64,000 bases of DNA from an uncultured Christensenellaceae bacterium. Lineage in GTDB: Bacteria > Bacillota > Clostridia > Christensenellales > UBA3700. Numbering within the stretch: the first letter of the stretch is position 1; the number at the start of each line of letters is the position of its first letter. Where the stretch lies: NCBI GenBank assembly GCA_944376205.1, contig CALWBV010000001.1, positions 186,001 to 250,000 of the forward strand, written 5' to 3'. Below, in pieces: positions 33,348 to 42,380 of this stretch. The notes below the pieces were generated by a model. The model worked only from the letters and a program-made list of their open reading frames with translations. It was not told the origin of the DNA and made no database searches. The position numbers and the translations under genes were made by a program.

Positions 33348-34075
33348 AATTTTCTCTCCTTATCTCGTATATAAAATATACGTTTTTTATCACATTGAAT
33401 ACCGTAGTAGTTTTCAGCCAATAATTTTCTCTGTCCGGACAAATCAAAATTATCGACTTCCCGCTCTACATCTACGATTATATCATATTTGGAGGGGCAT
33501 TGCAATATCAAATTTGAATTTTTTTGCAGATTTTGAAAATTTGTGCTCTGTGGCGTTTTTAAGAGATATCCGAAGTCATATTTACCCCCCATACTCCACA
33601 CTCCTCTGAGCTCAAATCCGTGAGAAAAAAATGTAGTCATGCTTGCCGTATTGCATATCTGAACAACACCGCAAATATTGATGTTGCGACGAGCGGCTTC
33701 GGCACATATTTCGTCCATAAGAAAATTGGCGATGCCCTGTCCTCTGTAATCCGCATCTACCATAAGTCCCGAGCTCTCGTACGCCTTGTCTATTCCTATA
33801 TTGTTGCAACCGTTTATGACGTCGGCAATCTGTTTTGCGTATTCTTCGTCAAAGTCTATTCCGAAAGTCGCAATGAGTTTTTCTTTATCGAAAAGCCCGA
33901 GAAAATACCCCTTGTCCAAGACCTCGGCAAGTTCATTGTCCTTATAAGGATAAAAGAACTCTATCCTGTCAAGTTTGAGACGTGATTCGTCCAAAAAACC
34001 TTTGACAAGATCAAAGTCCTTTTTCTCCATTCTGTAAAGATCGTAATTCTTATAAGTGCTTTGCTTTGAGTACAT
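33344..34075 (-). CDS. GNAT-family N-acetyltransferase
   Basis: Protein of 243 residues with a GNAT fold in the middle: the acetyl-CoA loop is DADYRGQGIANFL (RGQGIA at 111-116). The N-terminal 60 residues and the C-terminal 60 are extra. It starts inside the end of argF (26-base overlap) after GGCGGA, so it is translated from the arginine operon mRNA. It could be a protein or small-molecule acetylase. A role as N-acetylglutamate synthase is possible from the neighbours but is not supported by sequence, and ArgJ can supply that activity. Confidence 0.8.
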   Translation of the reverse strand: MYSKQSTYKNYDLYRMEKKDFDLVKGFLDESRLKLDRIEFFYPYKDNELAEVLDKGYFLGLFDKEKLIATFGIDFDEEYAKQIADVINGCNNIGIDKAYESSGLMVDADYRGQGIANFLMDEICAEAARRNINICGVVQICNTASMTTFFSHGFELRGVWSMGGKYDFGYLLKTPQSTNFQNLQKNSNLILQCPSKYDIIVDVEREVDNFDLSGQRKLLAENYYGIQCDKKRIFYIRDKERKL

Positions 34076-34982
34076 CTTTATCCGCCATGAGTTTTACCAT
34101 TACGGCTTTCTGTGCGTGCAAACGGTTTTCTGCTTCATCGAAAATTTCGGGATGCGCTTTAATGATATCAGCCGTAATTTCTTCGCCTCTGTGTGCGGGA
34201 AGACAATGCAAAACCATAGCGTCTTTCTTTGCCACGCTCATCGTTTCGGCATTGACCTGATAGCCTTTGAATGCCTGTTTTCTCTTTTCGGCTTCGCCTT
34301 CCTGTCCCATGGATGCCCATACGTCGGTATATACGACATCTGCGTTTTCGCATGCTTTGAGAACGTCGTCGGTAATCATAAATTTATCTTTATATTTCTT
34401 TGCAAACTCGAGAATCTGTTTATCGGGTGCATACTCGTTAGGGCAAGCTATTGCCACGTGCATACCCACTTTGAGACAACCTACAATAAGGGAGTTTGCC
34501 ATATTGTTTCCGTCGCCTACAAACGTGAGTTTAAGTCCGTCGAATTCGCCCTTGTATTCTCTTATTGTCATCAAATCGGCAAGTACCTGACAAGGATGCG
34601 CAAAATCGGTCAGTCCGTTGATTATAGGAATAGAACCGTATTTCGCAAGGTCTTCTACTTCCTGCTGTGCAAAAGTACGGATCATGATACCGTCAAGATA
34701 TCTCGATAATACTCTCGCCGTATCTTCGATAGGTTCGCCTCTTCCTATCTGCAAATCTCTGGGGCTCAAGAAAAGCGCCTGACCGCCGAGTTGATACATA
34801 CCCGTTTCAAAGGATACTCTCGTACGTGTAGAGGACTTCTGGAATATCATACCCAGACTTTTACCCTCGAGGTATTTATGTTCAATATTGTTCTTTTTCT
34901 CATACTTGAGCTGATCTGCAAGATTGAGAATATCGAGAATTTCACTCTCTTTGAGGTCAAGTAATTTAAGTAAATGTTTCAT
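34050..34982 (-). CDS. argF: Ornithine carbamoyltransferase
   Basis: Makes citrulline from ornithine and carbamoyl phosphate, step six of arginine synthesis. The 310 residues contain the carbamoyl phosphate loop SSTRTR (50-55), the HPCQ motif (129-132) and the ornithine-side HCLP (259-262), so the active site is complete. CGGAGAGA precedes the ATG. It is the last of the seven arg genes in the operon. Confidence 0.96.
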   Translation of the reverse strand: MKHLLKLLDLKESEILDILNLADQLKYEKKNNIEHKYLEGKSLGMIFQKSSTRTRVSFETGMYQLGGQALFLSPRDLQIGRGEPIEDTARVLSRYLDGIMIRTFAQQEVEDLAKYGSIPIINGLTDFAHPCQVLADLMTIREYKGEFDGLKLTFVGDGNNMANSLIVGCLKVGMHVAIACPNEYAPDKQILEFAKKYKDKFMITDDVLKACENADVVYTDVWASMGQEGEAEKRKQAFKGYQVNAETMSVAKKDAMVLHCLPAHRGEEITADIIKAHPEIFDEAENRLHAQKAVMVKLMADKDVLKAKHL

Positions 34983-35001
34983 ATCGTCTCTCCGTTTAGA
35001 T

Positions 35002-36168
35002 TTATGCTAGCAATTTAGTGAGAATACTCATTGCCTTGTCAATGTCGTTGTAGCTTATTACGAGCGGAGGAAGGAGTCTGACCTTGTCCTTTGCCGTAAG
35101 CATGATAAGTCCCTTTTTGATACCTTCTTTTACCACTTCGGAAGCTATTTGGTTTTTAAGCTTGAGACCTATCATAAGTCCCAGACCGCTGACGCTCTCC
35201 ACTTCGGGAAGCTCAACAAGCTTTTCTCTGAAATAACGTGCCTTTTCTCTCACGTCTTTAAGAAAAGCGTCGTCAATCGTATCGATTACGTAATTTGCAC
35301 CTGCACACACGATAGGATTGCCTCCGAAAGTCGTGCCGTGCATGGAAAATCCGAGTACGCCCGAACACTTTTCGTTTGCAAGCACTGCTCCTATCGGCAG
35401 TCCGCCTCCGAGTCCTTTTGCTAGCGTAGTAATATCAGGCAAAATACCGTAATGACTGCTTGCGAGAAGTTCGCCCGTTCTGCCGATACCCGTCTGTACT
35501 TCGTCTGCGATAAAGAGTATGTCGTTTTTATCGCACAACTCTTTGAGTTGAGTTACAAAATCCTTGTCAAGTGCGATAACTCCGCCTTCACCCTGAACCA
35601 TCTCCGCCATAACGGCGCATACGCTTCCGTCCATGAGGTTTTTTACGCTTTCGATATCGTTGGCTTTAGCATAGGCAAATCCTTCCGTAAAAGGAAAGAA
35701 ATAATTATGAAATACATCTTGTCCCGTTGCGGCAAGCGTGGTAACCGTTCTGCCGTGGAAAGAATTGACGAGAGTAATTATCTTATCCCTGTCCCTGCCG
35801 TACTTATCAAAGGAATATTTACGTGCAATCTTAATTGCGCCTTCGTTTGCTTCGGCACCCGAATTGCAGAAAAATACCTTCTCATAGCCCGTACGCTTGC
35901 ACAGTTTTTCTGCAAGAAGCGCACAAGGTTGAGAATAATAGAGATTGCTGGTATGGTTGAGTTTGCATACCTGTTGAGTAACGCTGTCAACCCAGCCCAT
36001 ATCGCAAAATCCCAGACTGTTTACGCCTATTCCCGACGAGAGGTCGAGATACTCTTTGCCGTCAACGTCATAACAATTACAACCCATACCTTCGACGATT
36101 TCGAGGTCATAACGGTTGTAGGTATTCATAACGTATTTCTTATCTGTTTCTTTAACGCTTTTTGCCAT
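35002..36168 (-). CDS. argD: Acetylornithine aminotransferase
   Basis: PLP-dependent class III aminotransferase converting N-acetylglutamate semialdehyde to N-acetylornithine. The 388-residue protein has CNSGAEANEGAIK (cofactor phosphate), ADEVQTGIGRTG and the Schiff-base lysine K251 in LAKGLGGGLPIG. GAGGAAA precedes the ATG, seven bases after the stop of argB. This enzyme family can also serve lysine synthesis, but the operon points to arginine. Confidence 0.96.
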   Translation of the reverse strand: MAKSVKETDKKYVMNTYNRYDLEIVEGMGCNCYDVDGKEYLDLSSGIGVNSLGFCDMGWVDSVTQQVCKLNHTSNLYYSQPCALLAEKLCKRTGYEKVFFCNSGAEANEGAIKIARKYSFDKYGRDRDKIITLVNSFHGRTVTTLAATGQDVFHNYFFPFTEGFAYAKANDIESVKNLMDGSVCAVMAEMVQGEGGVIALDKDFVTQLKELCDKNDILFIADEVQTGIGRTGELLASSHYGILPDITTLAKGLGGGLPIGAVLANEKCSGVLGFSMHGTTFGGNPIVCAGANYVIDTIDDAFLKDVREKARYFREKLVELPEVESVSGLGLMIGLKLKNQIASEVVKEGIKKGLIMLTAKDKVRLLPPLVISYNDIDKAMSILTKLLA

Positions 36169-36175
36169 AATTTCC

Positions 36176-37039
36176 TCATTTGATAAGCGTACCGATACCC
36201 TTGTCGGTAAGCATATCCATTATGATTGAATGTTTTATTCTTCCGTCGATAATAACGGCTTGCTGCACGCCGCGTCTTACGGCTTCGACAACGCAGTCGA
36301 TTTTGGGAATCATACCGCCGCTGATAACGCCTTTCTTTTTAAGTTTGGGAACTTCGCTGACTTTTATTTCGCTGATGAGAGTGTTTTCGTCATCCTTATC
36401 CATAAGAAGACCTCTTATATCCGTCATAAGAACAAGGTTTTCTGCATGAAGCGCAGCTGCGATACCTGCCGCCGCAGTGTCGGCATTGATATTGTATATA
36501 GTGCCGTCTTCGCCGCTTGCTACCGTTGCGATAACGGGAATATAATCGTTTTCAAGAGTAACAAGAATAGGGTCGACGTCGATATTTATTATCTCGCCTA
36601 CGTTGCCGAGATCGACTTCGCTCTCTTTTTTGCACGCCGTAATGATATTTCCGTCGATTCCGCAAAACCCTATCGCCTTGCCGCCGACTTTTGAGATGAG
36701 TTTGACGAGGTCTTTGTTTACTTTACCCGCAAGCACCATCTGCACTATCTCGGCAGTTTCGTCGTCCGTATATCTCAAGCCGTTGACGAATTTGCTTTCT
36801 TTGCCGACTCTCTTGAGCATATCGCTTATTTCGGGTCCGCCGCCGTGTACGAGTACGACTTTTACGCCTACAAGGCTTAAAAGCACGATATCGTTCATAA
36901 CGGCTTCTTTGAGTTCGTCGTTGAGCATAGCATTGCCGCCGTACTTGACCACAATGATCTTATCGTTGTATTTTTGAATATAAGGCAAAGCTCCTACGAG
37001 GAGTTCCGCTTCTTTTTTAAGTTCGTTAGCGTCCAACAT
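36176..37039 (-). CDS. argB: Acetylglutamate kinase
   Basis: Phosphorylates N-acetylglutamate, usually the arginine-controlled step in organisms with ArgJ. The 287 residues show the amino acid kinase fold: VKYGGNAM and VLVHGGGPEI near the N terminus, NADTAAAGIAAAL, and KGVISGGMIPKID near the C terminus. The N-terminal extension KKEAELLVGALPYIQKY matches the helix found in arginine-inhibited hexameric forms, so feedback inhibition is plausible. Confidence 0.97.
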   Translation of the reverse strand: MLDANELKKEAELLVGALPYIQKYNDKIIVVKYGGNAMLNDELKEAVMNDIVLLSLVGVKVVLVHGGGPEISDMLKRVGKESKFVNGLRYTDDETAEIVQMVLAGKVNKDLVKLISKVGGKAIGFCGIDGNIITACKKESEVDLGNVGEIINIDVDPILVTLENDYIPVIATVASGEDGTIYNINADTAAAGIAAALHAENLVLMTDIRGLLMDKDDENTLISEIKVSEVPKLKKKGVISGGMIPKIDCVVEAVRRGVQQAVIIDGRIKHSIIMDMLTDKGIGTLIK

Positions 37040-37053
37040 TTTTCTCTCCTTAA

Positions 37054-38268
37054 TCAGGTGCGGTATTCTGCATTGATCTTGACGTATTCGTATGTCAGAT
37101 CACAGCCCCAACCCGTTGCTTTCGCTCTGCCTTCGTGGCAGTCGATATATATTGTTATTTCGTCTTCGAGCAAAATCGAGTGTGCGGCATCTTCGTCGAA
37201 TTCCACACCTACACCGTTGCGGCAAACTGCGATTTTACCGACTTTAGAGATAAGATCGACGTCGATTTTATCTATGTCGAAATCAGCGTCGGTATAGCCT
37301 ATCGCACAGAGTATTCTGCCCCAATTTGCATCCGCTGCAAATAATGCGGCTTTGGTAAGCGAAGACGTAATGACCGACTTTGCGATTGCTCTTGCTATCT
37401 TTGACGACTTTGCACCGACGACGCTGCACTCTATGAGTTTTGTAGCGCCCTCGCCGTCTTTTGCGATTGCTCTCGACAGCGTCTCCAACATCTTCTTGAG
37501 CACTTTGCAGAATGTGTTATAATCCTTTCCCTTTTCAGAAATAAGAGTATTTTCTGCAAGTCCCGAAGCCATGACGGTAAGCATGTCGTTGGTTGAAGTA
37601 TCGCCGTCCACGCTTATCATGTTGAATGTATCGACAACTACTTTATGCAAAGCCTTGTCAAGCATTTCGCTCGTGATATTGACGTCGGTAGTTACAAAAC
37701 AAAGCATCGTAGCCATGTTGGGATGAATCATGCCGCTGCCCTTTGCTATACCGCCTATATGACATTCTTTTCCGTCGACAACAAACGAATACGCATATTC
37801 TTTGACAACGGTATCTGTAGTCATAATGGCAAGTGCGGCATTTCTGCTTCCGTCAGAATTAAGACCGTCTACAAGCTGTTGCATTCCATTTGCGATAGGA
37901 GTAATGTCGAGAGGCTGTCCGATTACGCCGGTAGAAGCTACGACAACGTCGCTTGCGGGTATTCCCGTATGCTTTTCGACGAGAGAGCACATAGCCTGCG
38001 CCTTTTCTACTCCGTCGAAATTGCAGGTATTAGCGTTGCCGCTGTTGCAGACGATAGCCCTTGCCTTGCCGTCAGAGATATTTTTCTTTGTCACGGCAAT
38101 AGGAGCGCCTTTTACCTTGTTTTGCGTATATACGCTTGCTACTGCGCAATCCTTGTCCGCAACTATGAGCGCAAGGTCACGCTTGTCCTTATTTTTTCTT
38201 ATACCGCAATGTATGCCGTTGGCCTTAAATCCCTTTGCCGCACACACGCCGCCTTTTATCTTTTTCAT
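37054..38268 (-). CDS. argJ: Bifunctional ornithine acetyltransferase / N-acetylglutamate synthase ArgJ
   Basis: Moves the acetyl group from acetylornithine to glutamate, making the pathway cyclic; many members also use acetyl-CoA. The precursor of 404 residues self-cleaves before T187 in HPNMATMLCF, and that threonine becomes the N-terminal nucleophile of the beta chain. KGSGMI just before it is also conserved. ATG 38268 is chosen because AGAGGTG precedes it; the in-frame GTG two codons earlier is part of that site. No separate argE or argA is in the window, as expected with ArgJ. Confidence 0.96.
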   Translation of the reverse strand: MKKIKGGVCAAKGFKANGIHCGIRKNKDKRDLALIVADKDCAVASVYTQNKVKGAPIAVTKKNISDGKARAIVCNSGNANTCNFDGVEKAQAMCSLVEKHTGIPASDVVVASTGVIGQPLDITPIANGMQQLVDGLNSDGSRNAALAIMTTDTVVKEYAYSFVVDGKECHIGGIAKGSGMIHPNMATMLCFVTTDVNITSEMLDKALHKVVVDTFNMISVDGDTSTNDMLTVMASGLAENTLISEKGKDYNTFCKVLKKMLETLSRAIAKDGEGATKLIECSVVGAKSSKIARAIAKSVITSSLTKAALFAADANWGRILCAIGYTDADFDIDKIDVDLISKVGKIAVCRNGVGVEFDEDAAHSILLEDEITIYIDCHEGRAKATGWGCDLTYEYVKINAEYRT

Positions 38269-38276
38269 ACTCACCT

Positions 38277-39314
38277 CTAAAATGCGGGGGGAATGTAATC
38301 CAATCCCGTATCCTCTTTAAGATTAAACATAATATTCATATTCTGTATTGCCTGTCCTGCCGCACCTTTGACCATATTGTCGATAACCGATACGATGACC
38401 GCTCTTTGAGTATGAGCGTCGTAGTGCACGGAAATATCGCAGTAGTTGGAATACTTTACGTTGCGGAGATTTGCCACGTTTCCCTCATCCAAAACTCTGA
38501 CAAACTTTTCGTTCTTGTAAAATTCCCTGTATATTTCAAGAAGTTTTTCAGCCGTAAGCGGCGAAGTCGTATTGAAATATACGGTAGACTCGATACCTCT
38601 GTTGAGGGGCAAAAGATGAGGAACAAACGTCACTGCGACTTTCTTGTCTGCAAGCTTTGACAAGGTCTGTTCTATCTCGGGCGTATGTCTGTGACTTGCA
38701 ACCTTATAGGGAGAAAAAGCCTCATTGCAATTGGGATAATGAGTAGTGTCACTGAGTCCTCTTCCCGAACCCGTAACGCCCGATTTGGAGTCGATGATTA
38801 TACTGTTGTCGACTACCAAACCCGCTTTTATAGCAGGTGCAAGCGCAAGTGATATGCTTGTCGGATAACAACCCGGATTGCCTATAATAGGTTGATTTTT
38901 GTAATTTTGCCTGTGAAGTTCGGGGATACAATATACCGAGAGTTTGTGCAAATCTTCGTGTTCGTAAGTCTTGCCGTACCATTTGGTATATTCCTCTGCG
39001 CTGTCAAGTCTGAAATCAGCTCCGAGGTCAATGAGTTTTACGTTTTTTTCGAGACACTTTTTTGCAAACTTTTCACTGAGTCCGTGCGGCAGAGATGTAA
39101 ATACTACGTCGCATTTATCAATAATATCCTCGTTTTCCAAAGTAAAGTCGCATATATCTTTGAGGTTGGGATATACGTCGCTTATCTTTTTCCCTTCGTA
39201 ACTTACCGACGAAACCGCCGCAAGATTCACCTCGGGGTGAAGGAGCAAAAGTCTTACGAGTTCCACACCTGCATAGCCCGTGGCGCCTATTATTCCTACG
39301 TTAATCTTCTTCAT
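38277..39314 (-). CDS. argC: N-acetyl-gamma-glutamyl-phosphate reductase
   Basis: NADPH-dependent reduction of the phosphorylated intermediate to the semialdehyde. The 345-residue protein has the nucleotide-binding start VGIIGATGYAGVELVRLL and the catalytic C149 in GNPGCYPT. The start overlaps the argH stop by 14 bases with AAAGGAAG upstream, so translation is coupled. Confidence 0.97.
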   Translation of the reverse strand: MKKINVGIIGATGYAGVELVRLLLLHPEVNLAAVSSVSYEGKKISDVYPNLKDICDFTLENEDIIDKCDVVFTSLPHGLSEKFAKKCLEKNVKLIDLGADFRLDSAEEYTKWYGKTYEHEDLHKLSVYCIPELHRQNYKNQPIIGNPGCYPTSISLALAPAIKAGLVVDNSIIIDSKSGVTGSGRGLSDTTHYPNCNEAFSPYKVASHRHTPEIEQTLSKLADKKVAVTFVPHLLPLNRGIESTVYFNTTSPLTAEKLLEIYREFYKNEKFVRVLDEGNVANLRNVKYSNYCDISVHYDAHTQRAVIVSVIDNMVKGAAGQAIQNMNIMFNLKEDTGLDYIPPAF

Positions 39315-40695
39315 TTTCTTCCTTTAATACGGTATCTTTTATTTTTTGTATATGTTCTGCCACTCTTTTGGGAGCGGGTCCGCCTACGGCATTTCTGCCT
39401 TCGACGCAAGTTTTGAGAGAAATAGCATCATAAATATCTTCTTCAAACAATTCGCTCAACTTCTTATATTCTTCTAGCGGCAAACTGTCAAGTACGGTAT
39501 TTTTATCTATACACAATGCTACGAGAGTGCCCGTTATCTTGTAAGCGTCTCTGAAAGGCATACCTTTCTTGACGAGATAGTCTGCGCAATCGGTAGCGTT
39601 GATAAAGCCCTTCTTGCCTGCATTGAGCATATTCTCTTTGTTGACTGTCATGGTTTCAAGCATAGGTGCAATGGTCGAAAGACAGAGCTTGATCGTATCC
39701 ACGCTGTCGAAAATCGCTTCTTTATCTTCCTGCATATCCTTGTTGTATGCAAGAGGCAAACCCTTCATCATGCTGAGTAGCGTCGTAAGATTGCCTATCG
39801 TCCTGCCCGTCTTACCTCTTATGAGTTCGCATATATCGGGATTTTTCTTCTGCGGCATAATGCTCGATCCCGTGGAATAAGCGTCGTCGAGTTCGACGAA
39901 TTTGAACTCCCAGCTGCACCACAGTACGACTTCTTCGCTGAGTCTTGACATGTGCACCATACAGATAGCTATGGCATTTGCAAGTTCCATGCAGTAATCT
40001 CTGTCGCTAACTCCGTCAAGGCTGTTGAGCATAGCGTTGTCAAATCCCAAATATTCCGCCGTATAGTCTCTGTCGATAGGATAAGTGGTAGTCGCCAAAG
40101 CGCCGCTGCCCAAAGGGCATTCGTTCATAAGCCAGAAACAATTGTACAATCTTGTCATATCGCGTTTGAACATCTCGACGTACGCCATAAGATGATGTGC
40201 GAAAGTGATAGGTTGAGCTCTCTGCAAATGAGTGTAGCCGGGCATAACGGTGTCGAGATTTTGCTCTGCCTTGTCAACAAGTACGCCTATGAGTTTCTTT
40301 ATAAGACCGATTATACCGTCGATTTCCGTTTTAAGATATAGTCTAAGATCTACGGCAACCTGATCGTTACGGCTTCTTGCGGTATGCAGACGTTTACCCA
40401 CGTCGCCGAGTCTTTTTGTAAGCTCCGCTTCGATAAACATATGGATATCCTCTGCGTCAGGATTGAACTGTACTTTTCCCGCATCTGTGTCATCGAGAAT
40501 TTTAGCAAGTTCTTTAGCGATAGTCTTACTGTCTTCGAGCGGAATTATTCCCTGCTTTCCGAGCATATTGACATGCACGATACTTCCCACGATATCGTCT
40601 TTATACATTCGGCTGTCAAAGGATATGGAAGAATTGAAATCGTTCACCTTGCTGTCCAATTCCTTTTTGAATCTGCCTTGCCACATTTTTGCCAT
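39301..40695 (-). CDS. argH: Argininosuccinate lyase
   Basis: Releases arginine and fumarate from argininosuccinate, the last step. The protein of 464 residues belongs to the fumarase/aspartase superfamily, with the mobile signature loop GSSIMPQKKN (276-285) and TARSRNDQVA and GYTHLQRAQP from the other two active-site regions. AAGGAAA lies upstream of the ATG. It follows argG by 123 bases. Confidence 0.97.
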   Translation of the reverse strand: MAKMWQGRFKKELDSKVNDFNSSISFDSRMYKDDIVGSIVHVNMLGKQGIIPLEDSKTIAKELAKILDDTDAGKVQFNPDAEDIHMFIEAELTKRLGDVGKRLHTARSRNDQVAVDLRLYLKTEIDGIIGLIKKLIGVLVDKAEQNLDTVMPGYTHLQRAQPITFAHHLMAYVEMFKRDMTRLYNCFWLMNECPLGSGALATTTYPIDRDYTAEYLGFDNAMLNSLDGVSDRDYCMELANAIAICMVHMSRLSEEVVLWCSWEFKFVELDDAYSTGSSIMPQKKNPDICELIRGKTGRTIGNLTTLLSMMKGLPLAYNKDMQEDKEAIFDSVDTIKLCLSTIAPMLETMTVNKENMLNAGKKGFINATDCADYLVKKGMPFRDAYKITGTLVALCIDKNTVLDSLPLEEYKKLSELFEEDIYDAISLKTCVEGRNAVGGPAPKRVAEHIQKIKDTVLKEENEED

Positions 40696-40818
40696 AATTT
40701 CTTATTTCCTTTTTGTAGGCTTAAAGATAGTTATCGCACGACAACTATCTTTAAGTACCGCTTTTGTTGATTTTAGAGTATTTCAACCGATCATCAAGAC
40801 TAATTCATTATCGGTCGA

Positions 40819-42042
40819 TTATTTTTTGCTTTTGTTTTTAGCGTCCATTATAGCCTTTACTTTGATAGGCAATCCGAACAAATTGATAAATCCTTGCGAA
40901 TCCATCTGATTATAAACGTCGTCTTCGGCAAACGTTGCGATATCCTCGTCATAGAGAGAATAAGGACTCGTTACGCCGGCATTGATGATATTACCTTTGT
41001 AAAGTTTGAGTTTTACATCGCCGGTAACATTCTGTTGAGTGCTGTCAACGAATGCGCTCAAAGCTTCTCTCAAAGGAGTAAACCACTGACCGTTGTAGAC
41101 AAGATCTGCAAATTTGATTGCAACTTGTTGTTTATAGTGAGATGTCTCCTTGTCAAGACAGAGTGTCTCGAGTACTTCGTGAGCGTGATAGAGAATAGCG
41201 CCGCCGGGTGTCTCATATACGCCACGGCTCTTCATTCCTACAAGTCTGTTCTCTACGATATCTGCAAGACCGATACCGTTGGCACCGCCGAGTTCGTTGA
41301 GTTTACGTACAATGTCGCTTCCCTTCATCTTCTTGCCGTCCACTGCGACAGGCACGCCCTTTTCAAAGGAGATGGTTACGTATGTTGCCTTATCGGGAGC
41401 TTTTTCGGGAGTAACACCCATTTCGAGAATTTTATCGTATTGAGGCTCGTTTGCAGGATCTTCGAGGTCAAGACCTTCGTGAGAAAGGTGCCAGATGTTC
41501 TTATCCTTGCTGTAATTTGTTTCTCTGTTGATTTTGAGAGGAATATTGTGCGCCTCTGCATAATCTATTTCTTCGTCACGGGACTTAATGTTCCAAATTC
41601 TCCAAGGAGCTATAATCTTCATATTAGGAGCAAACGCTTTGATAGCGAGTTCGAATCTTACCTGATCGTTACCCTTGCCGGTACAGCCGTGACAAATAGC
41701 GTCAGCGCCTTCTTTAAGAGCGATTTCAACAATTCTCTTTGCGATTATAGGACGGGCAAAGGATGTGCCGAGCATATATCTGTTCTCATAAATAGCGCCT
41801 GCCTTGACGGTAGGAAAAACATAATCGTCTACAAATTCGTCCGTCAAATCTTCAATATAAAGTTTGCTAGCGCCGGTCTTGATAGCCTTTTCTTCAAGTC
41901 CGTCGAGTTCGGTACCCTGACCTACGTCACCGCTGACAGCGATAACTTCGCAATTGTCGTAATTTTCCTTGAGCCAAGGTATAATGATAGAGGTGTCCAA
42001 GCCACCGCTGTATGCCAAAACAACCTTTTTGATTTCACCCAT
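40819..42042 (-). CDS. argG: Argininosuccinate synthase
   Basis: Joins citrulline and aspartate with ATP. The 407-residue protein has the PP-loop AYSGGLDTS (10-18) and later [25 protein letters not shown] and the C-terminal region typical of the family. Start chosen at ATG 42042 because AAGGAG lies nine bases upstream; the ATG seven codons earlier would put this site inside the gene. First gene of the arg operon, with promoter and ArgR-like sites upstream. Confidence 0.97.
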   Translation of the reverse strand: MGEIKKVVLAYSGGLDTSIIIPWLKENYDNCEVIAVSGDVGQGTELDGLEEKAIKTGASKLYIEDLTDEFVDDYVFPTVKAGAIYENRYMLGTSFARPIIAKRIVEIALKEGADAICHGCTGKGNDQVRFELAIKAFAPNMKIIAPWRIWNIKSRDEEIDYAEAHNIPLKINRETNYSKDKNIWHLSHEGLDLEDPANEPQYDKILEMGVTPEKAPDKATYVTISFEKGVPVAVDGKKMKGSDIVRKLNELGGANGIGLADIVENRLVGMKSRGVYETPGGAILYHAHEVLETLCLDKETSHYKQQVAIKFADLVYNGQWFTPLREALSAFVDSTQQNVTGDVKLKLYKGNIINAGVTSPYSLYDEDIATFAEDDVYNQMDSQGFINLFGLPIKVKAIMDAKNKSKK

Positions 42043-42080
42043 TTCGGTAATCTCCTTTTGCATAAACTTATTACATACAT

Positions 42081-42109
42081 ATAATACAACGATGCAAAAA
42101 TAAATGCAA
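42081..42109 (-). promoter_or_regulatory. Promoter of the arginine operon
   Basis: TTGCAT (42104-42109), 17 bases, TATTAT (42081-42086) on the minus strand, 38 bases before argG. Confidence 0.7.
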
Positions 42110-42116
42110 GTATTTT

Positions 42117-42130
42117 TTAATAATTATTCA
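42117..42130. promoter_or_regulatory. ArgR-box-like operator 1
   Basis: Minus strand TGAATAATTATTAA, which differs from the ARG-box core TGAAT-WWWW-ATTCA by one base. It ends eight bases upstream of the -35 of the arg promoter. The ArgR gene is not in the window. Confidence 0.5.
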
Positions 42131-42199
42131 CAAATTTTCTTATTTTTTTTAATTTTTTACAAAAATACATGATTTGAATGTATAAATATTCATATGTAT

Positions 42200-42213
42200 T
42201 GAATAATTATACA
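42200..42213. promoter_or_regulatory. ArgR-box-like operator 2
   Basis: TGAATAATTATACA, again one base off the ARG-box core, about 70 bases further upstream. A looser pair of half sites, TGAAT and ATTCA, lies at 42175-42192. Distant pairs of boxes are known for ArgR. Confidence 0.45.
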
Positions 42214-42328
42214 AATATACGCATTTATTTGCATAACATTGTAAAAATATTAATCATAATAAAGCTTATCGTTTAGGCATATCGGATTTATCTCGCTTTT
42301 TGATTAAAAAAACTTACATTCAAAAGCA

Positions 42329-42360
42329 CAAAGCCCGCATTGATTGCAGGCTTTGTTTTT
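42329..42360. terminator. Terminator after the lipase-like gene
   Basis: CAAAGCC-C-GCA pairs with TGC-A-GGCTTTG around a short loop. The T run is better on the plus strand than on the minus strand, so it works less clearly for the minus-strand gene above it. Confidence 0.55.
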
Positions 42361-42380
42361 ATTTTTATAAACTATTAAAA

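Noticed and set aside
40894..42084. 396-residue plus-strand open frame
   Set aside because: It is antisense to argG, whose motifs are unmistakable.
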